Both the position numbers and the translations under genes were made by a program. From an uncultured Collinsella sp. (GTDB lineage Bacteria; Actinomycetota; Coriobacteriia; Coriobacteriales; Coriobacteriaceae): a DNA stretch of 8,808 bases. Where the stretch lies: contig UROJ01000060.1 of the NCBI GenBank assembly GCA_900549335.1, forward strand, positions 1-8,808. Reading direction: 5' to 3'. This document shows positions 1 to 5,878 of the stretch, in pieces. How positions within the stretch are numbered: position 1 is the first letter of the stretch; each line of letters begins with the position of its first letter. The notes below the pieces were generated by a model. That model searched no databases, had not been told where the DNA came from, and saw only the letters and a program-made list of their open reading frames with translations.

Positions 1-55
1 GGACGCCGCCCTCTCAAGGCGGAGATCACCAGTTCGAATCTGGTACGGGCTACCA
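1..55 (+). tRNA. tRNA-Glu (anticodon CTC), 5' end cut off by the window
   Basis: This is the 3' part of a tRNA gene. The anticodon stem is CCGCC (6-10) paired with GGCGG (18-22). It encloses a seven-base loop CTCTCAA (11-17), which puts the anticodon CTC at 13-15, reading the glutamate codon GAG. A short variable loop follows, then a T-arm with ACCAG and CTGGT arms around TTCGAAT (28-44). The 3' acceptor strand ACGGGCT is at 45-51, the discriminator A at 52, and an encoded CCA end at 53-55. The acceptor 5' strand and D-arm lie before the window, so identity rests on the anticodon alone. Confidence 0.93.
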
Positions 56-65
56 TGAATCTGAG

Positions 66-97
66 ACCCGGGCTTCCAGCGGAAGTCCGGGTTTTTT
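66..97 (+). terminator. Rho-independent terminator after tRNA-Glu
   Basis: Bases 66-77 pair with 81-92 to form a 12-bp stem (one G-T wobble, 72 with 86) closed by a three-base loop AGC (78-80). The stem runs straight into six T residues (92-97). This is a textbook intrinsic terminator, eleven bases after the tRNA CCA end. It should end the tRNA transcript and insulate the next gene. Confidence 0.93.
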
Positions 98-167
98 ATT
101 TCCGAGCAAACCATCTGCAATTCCCATTTGGCCCATAGCTTTACGTTCTGCTTGTGGCCCTTGCGGG

Positions 168-173
168 TACAAT
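168..173 (+). promoter_or_regulatory. Candidate -10 box for the flippase-like gene
   Basis: TACAAT matches the TATAAT consensus at five of six positions. It would give a transcript start near 180 and a leader of about 27 bases before the ATG at 207. I see no good -35 hexamer at 16-18 bases spacing: TTTACG (140-145) is 22 bases away. If this box is right, the in-frame ATG at 174 lies directly next to it and upstream of the transcript start, so it cannot be used. Confidence 0.4.
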
Positions 174-206
174 ATGCAAGATATTTGGAAGGTCAGAAGG
201 AGCCTC

Positions 207-1511
207 ATGACGGAGTCCTCTCAGCATACATCTAAGCCCCAGGTCGAGGTTGAGGCCTCGGGCGGCGATGACAACAAGGGTGCACGTCGCGGTGCCATTT
301 TTATCGGCGTCGTGCTGGTTGGCTACATCGTTTATCTGATTGTGACCGGTCAGATGGGACAGTTCTGGGCTGCCATGTCGAACGTTCGGGCGCCGTGGCT
401 CGTTGCTGCATGCTTTTGCATGTTCCTGTACCTGTTCTTTGGCATCGTTGCCTATGCGATCGCCGTCTGGCTCGATCCCAATTCGCCCGTCGGCATTCGC
501 GACCTGATCTCGGTCGAGGCGAGCGGTATCTTCTTTGGCAACCTGACGCCCATGATGATGGGCTCTACGCCCGCCCAGATCTACCGCCTGACCAAGGCAG
601 GCCAAAATGTCGGCGAGGCCGGTGCCACGCAGTTCACGCGCTTTATCGTGTATCAGTTTGGCCTTGTTGCCTGGGGCGCCATTCTGCTGCTTGCCCGCAT
701 GCCGTTTTTCGCCGAGCGCTATGGCGACATGACGCTGCTGTGCGTCTTTAGCTTTGGCGGTCACTGCTGCATTCTGCTTGGCATCTTTGCCGTCGCGCTC
801 ATGCCCAAGACCGTCACGCGCGTCGCGCACTGCATCATCAATTGGCTCGAGCGAATGGGCGTCTCGGCCACCAAGATCGAGGGCTGGCGTACGTTTGTCG
901 ACGGCGAAATCTACTCGTTCTCCGAGAAGTTCAAGCTTTCGGCCGGACACTTTTCGTCTATGCTGCTCACGGTGGTCATCACCATGTTGCAGCTCGCGTT
1001 TTTCTACCTCGTGCCGTATTTCCTGATGCTTGCCTTTGGCCACCACGAAGTCGACTTCTTCTCGGTCATGGCCGCGAGCGCCTTTGTTCAGCTCCTGAGC
1101 TCTGCTGTTCCCCTGCCCGGTGGCACTGGCGGCGCCGAGGGTGGCTTCGCGCTGTTCCTGGGTCATTTCTTTGGATCGGCGTCGACCGCCGGTTATCTGC
1201 TGTGGCGCCTCATTACGTTTATCGCGCCGACTATTTTGGCCGCGCCCCTGCTGGGCCTTAAGAGCGCTCACAACGAGAGTATCCATGCACGTTGGGATCG
1301 CATGATGCGCAAGCTCGGACGAACGCCTCAGACGTCCTCTAAGCCTGCAAAGCCCCATCCTGTGAATGCAGTTACCGTGGATCCCAATCAGCATGCTCAG
1401 AATGCATCTGGGGCCGCCAAACCGGCGCATAAGGCCTACGTGCGCCAGACGGGCGACGGCATCCGTGTGTCCCCGGCTGCTTTGAACAAAAAGAAGCTCC
1501 CTAAGGCGTAA
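207..1511 (+). CDS. Flippase-like / lysylphosphatidylglycerol synthase TM-domain membrane protein
   Basis: A 434-residue integral membrane protein of the LPG_synthase_TM family (UPF0104/YbhN-like, flippase-like domain). Hydrophobic segments include residues 30-47, 64-88, 148-163, 176-198, 250-278 and 329-350. Two family hallmarks are visible. One is the N-terminal EASGIFFGNLTP stretch (104-115), followed by the G-x-x-P-A-Q-I-Y-R-L region. The other is the conserved loop PLPGGTGGAEGGFALF (302-317). In MprF this fold moves lysyl-PG across the membrane. Here the soluble aminoacyl-transferase domain is absent, so this is a stand-alone flippase-type protein with unknown substrate. About 80 hydrophilic residues with many Lys, Pro and Ala form a C-terminal tail. 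I chose the ATG at 207 because AGAAGGAG (195-202) lies just before it; the in-frame ATG at 174 lacks a ribosome site. The gene stands alone after the tRNA terminator, 118 bases ahead of the TetR gene. Confidence 0.88.
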   Translation: MTESSQHTSKPQVEVEASGGDDNKGARRGAIFIGVVLVGYIVYLIVTGQMGQFWAAMSNVRAPWLVAACFCMFLYLFFGIVAYAIAVWLDPNSPVGIRDLISVEASGIFFGNLTPMMMGSTPAQIYRLTKAGQNVGEAGATQFTRFIVYQFGLVAWGAILLLARMPFFAERYGDMTLLCVFSFGGHCCILLGIFAVALMPKTVTRVAHCIINWLERMGVSATKIEGWRTFVDGEIYSFSEKFKLSAGHFSSMLLTVVITMLQLAFFYLVPYFLMLAFGHHEVDFFSVMAASAFVQLLSSAVPLPGGTGGAEGGFALFLGHFFGSASTAGYLLWRLITFIAPTILAAPLLGLKSAHNESIHARWDRMMRKLGRTPQTSSKPAKPHPVNAVTVDPNQHAQNASGAAKPAHKAYVRQTGDGIRVSPAALNKKKLPKA

Positions 1512-1588
1512 TAGTTGGTCGTGCGTTCTTCATGTTGCCGGGCATTTTTGTGCCGGATGGGGGATAATCCTCTTACGTAGATTAACTC

Positions 1589-1614
1589 TCATCTGTTGAT
1601 GAATGCTTGCATTC
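1589..1614. promoter_or_regulatory. Two adjacent inverted repeats upstream of the TetR gene (candidate operator)
   Basis: TCATC-TGTT-GATGA (1589-1602) is a palindrome with five-base arms. It abuts and slightly overlaps GAATGC-TT-GCATTC (1601-1614), a perfect palindrome with six-base arms. Both lie just before the ribosome site GAAGGGA (1616-1622). TetR-family regulators commonly bind such short dyads in front of their own gene and repress it. A -10-like GATAAT occurs at 1563-1568, about 25 bases upstream of the first dyad; its best -35-like partner, TTGCCG (1535-1540), is 22 bases away, which is too far for a good promoter. The dyads are directly visible; the operator role is inference. Confidence 0.4.
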
Positions 1615-1629
1615 CGAAGGGACACGTCC

Positions 1630-2241
1630 ATGGCCACCAGCAAACCGCGCCTCGACCGCCGCATCGTTCGCAGCCGCAATGCCATCCTGTCTGCGTTTGA
1701 GCGCCTGTTGATGGATAAGCCACTTGCCGACATTACCGTGAGTGCCATCGCACGTGAGGCAAATGTCGACCGCAAAACCTTCTACGTTCACTTTGGCACG
1801 GTCGACGGCCTGCTCGATGCCATCGCGGTTGATGTGGTGGAGATGATTGCCGACTCGGTCGAGAAAACGCTTGCTTCCATGGACGGCAACACGAACGAGC
1901 GTGCCCTCGGAGCGGCGGCAACGTTTTTTAAGACCATCAACGAGGCACTTTGCAATAACCTCGTGCTCAATCGCCAGCTGATTGAAAACATCCAGCTCGA
2001 CGATTTTATGACGCGTTTGCGCGTGCCGCTCGAGCATGAGATTGCCGAGCGCGACTTGCTGCCCCATGGCCTCAAGGACGAGATGTTCGACTATTATCTG
2101 GCGTTTTTGCTTTCGGGCATTATCGGCATTTACCGCACGTGGGCGCTCTCCGATGGCTCGGTGCCCATCGAGCGTATCTCGGAGGTCGCTAACAATCTGA
2201 CGTTGAACGGACTATCGAGCCTGGAATCTCGCTTCGAATAG
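1630..2241 (+). CDS. TetR/AcrR-family transcriptional regulator
   Basis: A 203-residue DNA-binding regulator of usual TetR length. Residues 12-60 form the three-helix TetR N-domain. The helix-turn-helix reads VSAIAREANVDRKTFYVHF (37-55), close to the family pattern of V-x-x-I-A-x-x-A-x-V-x-x-x-T-x-Y-x-H-F. The rest is an all-helical ligand and dimer domain of unknown specificity. It contains a hydrophobic stretch, AFLLSGIIGIYRTWAL (158-173), typical of the TetR_C groups common in Gram-positives. I chose ATG 1630 because GAAGGGA (1616-1622) sits seven bases upstream; the in-frame ATG at 1603 would fall inside the inverted repeats and lacks a ribosome site. The gene follows the flippase-like gene and is convergent with the exporter operon. 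Likely targets are itself, the flippase-like gene or the exporter; none is proven. Confidence 0.9.
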   Translation: MATSKPRLDRRIVRSRNAILSAFERLLMDKPLADITVSAIAREANVDRKTFYVHFGTVDGLLDAIAVDVVEMIADSVEKTLASMDGNTNERALGAAATFFKTINEALCNNLVLNRQLIENIQLDDFMTRLRVPLEHEIAERDLLPHGLKDEMFDYYLAFLLSGIIGIYRTWALSDGSVPIERISEVANNLTLNGLSSLESRFE

Positions 2242-2256
2242 CACTTGCGCCTTATC

Positions 2257-2338
2257 TCCCCCGAGTTGCGGTGAAATAAGGACTGAATAGGCCTTTGAAC
2301 AGCTTAAACACTCTCTATTTCACCGCAACTCAGGGGGA
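2257..2338. repeat. Large inverted repeat filling the convergent intergenic gap
   Basis: The left arm is 2257-2278 and the right arm 2316-2338. The right arm, reverse-complemented, equals the left arm across 22 bases, with a single extra base (A2332). Core of the left arm: GAGTTGCGGTGAAATA (2263-2278), preceded by TCCCCC. The spacer is 37 bases. The element lies 15 bases after the TetR stop and 5 bases past the permease stop. There is no T-tract on either side, so it is not a standard intrinsic terminator. A smaller alternative pairing exists: CCTTAT (2250-2255) with ATAAGG (2276-2281). It could be a two-way transcription barrier, a REP-like dispersed repeat, or a small MITE-like element; no clear target duplication is visible. 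Confidence 0.8.
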
Positions 2339-2343
2339 TTGCA

Positions 2344-3558
2344 TTACTGGTAGCGCAGGCACTCCACGGGGTCGAGTTTTGCTGCCCGGCGGGCGGGATA
2401 GAAGCCGAAGATCACGCCGATGCCGACGGAGACCGCAAAGGCCAGTAGCACCGTGGCGATCGAAAAACTCGGTGTAATGGTACCGCTGGCACCGAGCTCG
2501 CTAAGCACGCCGGAACCCGCGGCGAACATCGTTAGACCCCAGGCAAGCAGGTAGCCAATCAAAACACCCAACAGGCCACCGGTGATGCACAGCGCCGAAG
2601 ACTCGGCCAAAAACTGTGCGGTGATATCGCGGCGGCTGGCACCCAAGGCTCGACGAATACCGATCTCGCGGATACGCTCGGTCACATTGGTGAGCATCAT
2701 ATTCATGATGCCTATACCCCCCACGAGCAGCGAAATGCTGGCAACGGCGCCCATGATGAGCGAAAACGCGCCCATAAAGGAATTGAGGGCGTCGATGGCG
2801 CTTTTCATTGAGGTCGCCGATACGCTGTCATATTCGTCGTCGTCCGCGATGCCCTTCATACCGCGCACCTTGGATTCAATCGTCTTGCACAGCTCGTCCA
2901 TGTCCGTGCCCTCGGCGGCGAGCGCCGTTACGCTGGGAAACGACGGATTCTCGTCGCCGAAGAGGCCCGAGATGGTCTCGCGCGGCATGTAGAGCGTGAG
3001 GGAACCCATGGAGTCGCTGCCGCCGTCGATAACACCGACAATCTGCACCTCACCGTTGGAAAGCTTAATGGTCTTGCCCACTGCGTCCTGTTCGTTGCCG
3101 TACAGCTGATCGGCGCCGCCACGGCTGATGAGCGCCACGCGTGCGCCAGATTGGGACTCGGCCTGGGTGTAGGTGCGCCCCGCGACGAGCTTGCTGGCGC
3201 CCACCGCGTCGAGCATGTCGGTATCGACGCCCTGCGCCATGACGGTATAGCTTTTATCACCGGCCTTGTACTCGGTATAGGCGCTGTCCACGATGCCGAT
3301 CTGCTCGATCTGCGGCACCATCTTTCGAAGCTTCTCGACGTCCGACTCAGTGAGCTCTTGCGACGAATAAATCTGCACCATACGCGCAGCGTTGAGTCCC
3401 AGGCTGTTGACCAGGCTGTTTTGGATACCGCCGATAAGCGAGGTCATGGCAATGACGGAGGCGATGCCGATAACAATGCCCAGGATGGTGAGCAGGCTAC
3501 GTCCCTTGTTGGCCTCGAGGGAGTGAAGGGCTTCTTGGATAAGGTCGCGCGTGCTCAT
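2344..3558 (-). CDS. MacB/FtsX-family ABC transporter permease
   Basis: A 404-residue membrane subunit of a MacB-type exporter. The layout is the standard one: TM1 at about residues 21-44 after a short cytoplasmic helix, then a large extracytoplasmic MacB periplasmic-core-type domain (about 45-260), then three TMs at about 265-289, 322-346 and 366-387. Family hallmarks are ERIREIGIRRALGASRRDI (294-312), the cytoplasmic loop that contacts the ATPase, and the C-terminal GFYPARRAAKLDPVECLRY (385-403). MacB-type permeases do not pump through a channel; they use ATP-driven movement of the external domain. The start ATG overlaps the ATPase stop as ATGA, and AAAGGAG sits seven bases upstream, so translation is coupled. 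It is the last gene of the operon. The substrate is unknown: peptides, lipids or antimicrobials are all possible. Confidence 0.93.
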   Translation of the reverse strand: MSTRDLIQEALHSLEANKGRSLLTILGIVIGIASVIAMTSLIGGIQNSLVNSLGLNAARMVQIYSSQELTESDVEKLRKMVPQIEQIGIVDSAYTEYKAGDKSYTVMAQGVDTDMLDAVGASKLVAGRTYTQAESQSGARVALISRGGADQLYGNEQDAVGKTIKLSNGEVQIVGVIDGGSDSMGSLTLYMPRETISGLFGDENPSFPSVTALAAEGTDMDELCKTIESKVRGMKGIADDDEYDSVSATSMKSAIDALNSFMGAFSLIMGAVASISLLVGGIGIMNMMLTNVTERIREIGIRRALGASRRDITAQFLAESSALCITGGLLGVLIGYLLAWGLTMFAAGSGVLSELGASGTITPSFSIATVLLAFAVSVGIGVIFGFYPARRAAKLDPVECLRYQ

Positions 3559-4328
3559 GCCTTCACTCCTTTCGTCGGATTGGCGAGTGCGGAAATCACG
3601 GGCAGGTTATCAATGGCGCCGCGCATGGTCTGCGGCGCGTGGGCGATGTACGCGCCGTCGTGAATCCGGCCGTCGCGAATGGTTACGGCGCGGTCGGCCT
3701 CGGCGGCAATACCGGGATCATGCGTGATGAGCACGATGGTCTTACCGCGTTCCTGGAGTTTGTGGAAGGTCTCCATCACGAGCGCTCCGGTGGCGGAGTC
3801 CAGGTTTCCCGTCGGCTCGTCGGCTAGGATGATGGGCGGGTCGTTGACGAGGGCGCGCGCGATGGCGACGCGCTGCATCTGTCCACCCGAGAGCTCGGAG
3901 ATACGGTGGTCCCAGTGGTCGACCGGCAGCGTGACGGCTTGCAGCGCATGGACGGCGCGCATCTCACGCTGAGCCCGCGGCACGTTGGTGTACGACAGCG
4001 GCAGCATGACGTTTTCGATGACCGATAGGCGCGGCAGCAGGTTAAAGCTCTGAAAGACAAAGCCGATGCTCAGGGCGCGGACTTCGGTGAGCTCGTCATC
4101 GTCGAGCTCTGCCACGTTGAGGCCCTGCAGGTAATAATCGCCTGCCGTCGGCTTGTCCAGGCAGCCCAGGATGTTCATGAGCGTTGACTTGCCCGAGCCC
4201 GAAGGGCCGGTAATGGCCACGAACTCGCCGGGATTCACTGCCAGGCTCACGTTATGCAGGATATGGGCGCAGCCGGCCTCGCTCTCAAAAATGCGATGCA
4301 CGTTGCGGATGTCGATGGCGGGACGCAT
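3555..4328 (-). CDS. ABC transporter ATP-binding protein, LolD/MacB type
   Basis: A 257-residue cytoplasmic ATPase with all catalytic motifs intact: Walker [10 protein letters not shown] (41-49), Q-loop glutamine 93 in [10 protein letters not shown], signature LSGGQ (146-150), Walker B IILADEP (166-172) with catalytic Glu171, and switch His203 in THD. The Q-loop wording and the [10 protein letters not shown] stretch are typical of the LolD/MacB/FtsE-like group that partners FtsX-type permeases. About 30 residues beyond the usual end of the domain (from about 226) form a tail without recognised motif. The ATG overlaps the adaptor stop codon by one base (TAATG), and its stop overlaps the permease start by four (ATGA). 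The order adaptor-ATPase-permease matches Gram-positive exporters such as YknXYZ of Bacillus subtilis; this similarity is recalled from family knowledge and was not computed. Confidence 0.96.
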   Translation of the reverse strand: MRPAIDIRNVHRIFESEAGCAHILHNVSLAVNPGEFVAITGPSGSGKSTLMNILGCLDKPTAGDYYLQGLNVAELDDDELTEVRALSIGFVFQSFNLLPRLSVIENVMLPLSYTNVPRAQREMRAVHALQAVTLPVDHWDHRISELSGGQMQRVAIARALVNDPPIILADEPTGNLDSATGALVMETFHKLQERGKTIVLITHDPGIAAEADRAVTIRDGRIHDGAYIAHAPQTMRGAIDNLPVISALANPTKGVKA

Positions 4329-5749
4329 TACATGCCCTCGTCGGCAGGCATGTTGTCGCCGCCGTCTGCCGTCATGCCTGTGCCGGTATCCGTCACGATG
4401 GTGTCGCCGTCGCGTAGCTTGGTAACCGGGACGTCTGGGTTGATCTCGTTGCCCTGGTCGTCGCGCGTGACCTGGGTCTTGCCGACTACAGCCTCGTTGT
4501 CGTTTTGCGTCACGACGGTCACCTTCACGCGGCGCGTCTTTTTGCCTTCCGAATCGGTGGCCAGATTGACGTAATAGTGCTCGCCATCTTCGGTCATCAG
4601 CGCCATGGTCGGCACCATCACCACGTCGTCGAGCTTCTCGGTCACCACCGAGACCTCGGCAGTCATACCCGGCTTAAGGCGACTGTCGGGTGCTTCGATG
4701 AGGATGTCGACGTTAAAGGTCACGCTGCCGCCGCTCCCGGAGGAGGAGTCGGAGTTTGCCACCGAGGCGATAGCCGTGACGGTGCCTTGGCTCACGATAT
4801 CGGGAAACGCGGGATAGGTCACGTTGGCGCTTTGGCCCACGGCAATTTTGGCGATATCCTTTTCGCCCACCTGAACCGTCACCTTCATCTTGGACAGGTC
4901 GGCGATTTGCATGCACTGTTTGCCGCCGCTCGTGTCGCCTTCGCCCATGATCATGCCTCCTGTTACCGTGGCGCCCACCTTGGCGTTGAGCTCCACGATG
5001 TTGCCCGAGCTCGGGGCCGTGACCGTACGGCTGGCGGCCTTGGCGTTAGCCTGATCGAGGTTTGCCTGGGCCGATGCGAGGCTGCGCTGCGCGGCCGATA
5101 CGGCGTTCGTGTCCGCTGATGCGGCGGAGACGCCAGTCGCTGCGGAAGCTCCATCGACATCCGTCGTTGGGGCGGCCTGCGCGGCAGCTGCGGCTTTCTT
5201 CGCGTTGGCGAGGTCTTCCTGTGCCGCTGTCACCGCGCGCTGTGCCTCGGCAACGTTGCGATCGAGCTCGTCGTTTTTAATGGTCATGAGCACGTCGCCC
5301 TCGTTGACGGACTGGCCGGCTTGCACGTTGATCGATGCCACCGTTCCGTCGACAGAAGGGGAGACCACCGAAGCCGAGATGGGCTTGAGCTGGCCTTTAG
5401 CCTCGACGGTGGTCGTAAACGTGCCCTCGGTGACCATGTCGGTCACCGGCCCGTTGGTACCTGCGGGCCGTGCGTTGATGACTAAGGTCACGACAACGGC
5501 GATGAGCACAATGGCGGCCACGACTCCTGCCGCAATGCCGCGCCGGATGAGCTTTTTGCGCCGACGCTCGGCACGCTTCGCTTTGAGTTTGGCGTAGGCC
5601 TCTTCGTCAGAAATCTCTGTTGTATCGCTTGTGCTGCCGTTTTGCTGTCCGGCGTGCACGTTTGTTATGAGGGGAAGCGTTTCGGTGGCACCCTCGGGCG
5701 TTCGCTCGGCATCATTCGGTCCCGGGGTAATGGTGGGGACATTCGACAT
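4328..5749 (-). CDS. Membrane-fusion (HlyD/MacA-like) adaptor subunit of the ABC exporter
   Basis: A 473-residue adaptor protein. Residues 1-55 are hydrophilic, then a very basic stretch (55-70, rich in Lys and Arg) leads into one TM anchor (71-92); the rest should lie outside the membrane. A split lipoyl-like domain is seen at about 120-160 (GTVASINVQAGQSVNEGDVL) and 240-262 (TVTAPSSGNIVELNAKVGA). The helical hairpin between them (about 160-240) contains a low-complexity Ala/Ser/Thr section at 185-222. A beta-barrel and a membrane-proximal domain follow, then a Gly/Asp-rich acidic tail. I chose the ATG at 5749 because AAAGGAG lies five bases before it; the longer in-frame ATG at 5812 sits within the leader palindrome and has no ribosome site. 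It is the first gene of the three-gene operon. With no outer membrane expected, it probably helps substrate capture or cell-wall passage. Confidence 0.9.
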   Translation of the reverse strand: MSNVPTITPGPNDAERTPEGATETLPLITNVHAGQQNGSTSDTTEISDEEAYAKLKAKRAERRRKKLIRRGIAAGVVAAIVLIAVVVTLVINARPAGTNGPVTDMVTEGTFTTTVEAKGQLKPISASVVSPSVDGTVASINVQAGQSVNEGDVLMTIKNDELDRNVAEAQRAVTAAQEDLANAKKAAAAAQAAPTTDVDGASAATGVSAASADTNAVSAAQRSLASAQANLDQANAKAASRTVTAPSSGNIVELNAKVGATVTGGMIMGEGDTSGGKQCMQIADLSKMKVTVQVGEKDIAKIAVGQSANVTYPAFPDIVSQGTVTAIASVANSDSSSGSGGSVTFNVDILIEAPDSRLKPGMTAEVSVVTEKLDDVVMVPTMALMTEDGEHYYVNLATDSEGKKTRRVKVTVVTQNDNEAVVGKTQVTRDDQGNEINPDVPVTKLRDGDTIVTDTGTGMTADGGDNMPADEGM

Positions 5750-5781
5750 GGCGTCTCCTTTATAGAAAGTTTCTTGATAAG

Positions 5782-5815
5782 TATATGCGCCCGTCGCGAT
5801 GGCCGGGCGCATATA
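5782..5815. promoter_or_regulatory. Perfect 12-base-arm palindrome in the exporter operon leader
   Basis: TATATGCGCCCG (5782-5793) and CGGGCGCATATA (5804-5815) are exact reverse complements around a ten-base spacer. It lies between the L,D-transpeptidase stop and the adaptor start. No T-tract follows on either strand, so an ordinary terminator is unlikely. On the minus strand a weak promoter pair can be drawn: CTAACA (5833-5838) and TATATG (5810-5815), spaced 17 bases, each matching consensus at four of six; its -10 would fall in the palindrome, as in many repressor sites. A second small dyad, AGAAA-G-TTTCT (5764-5774), lies next to the ribosome site. An operator or an mRNA leader hairpin are the main options; the role is inferred. 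Confidence 0.5.
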
Positions 5816-5878
5816 GCGGTATCTTTCGGAACTGTTAGATTGAAGCGTCAGTTCTCCGTTGTGTGAAGGCGTGTTTCC

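Noticed and set aside
174..206. Upstream in-frame ATG extending the flippase-like protein by 11 residues
   Set aside because: No ribosome site, and it lies directly next to the likely -10 box; the ATG at 207 has a strong AGAAGGAG.
141..1430. Open frame of 429 codons on the minus strand opposite the flippase-like gene
   Set aside because: Hydrophilic, Arg/His/Asp-rich translation without recognisable motifs, fully antisense to a convincing membrane protein gene.
1536..1556. Imperfect hairpin (CCGGGCA / TGCCGG) after the flippase-like gene as a terminator
   Set aside because: The stem is short with a bulge, and no T-tract follows; the Ts are in the loop.
5750..5812. Upstream in-frame ATG extending the adaptor protein by 21 residues
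   Set aside because: It lies inside a palindrome arm, has no ribosome site, and the ATG at 5749 has AAAGGAG at good spacing.
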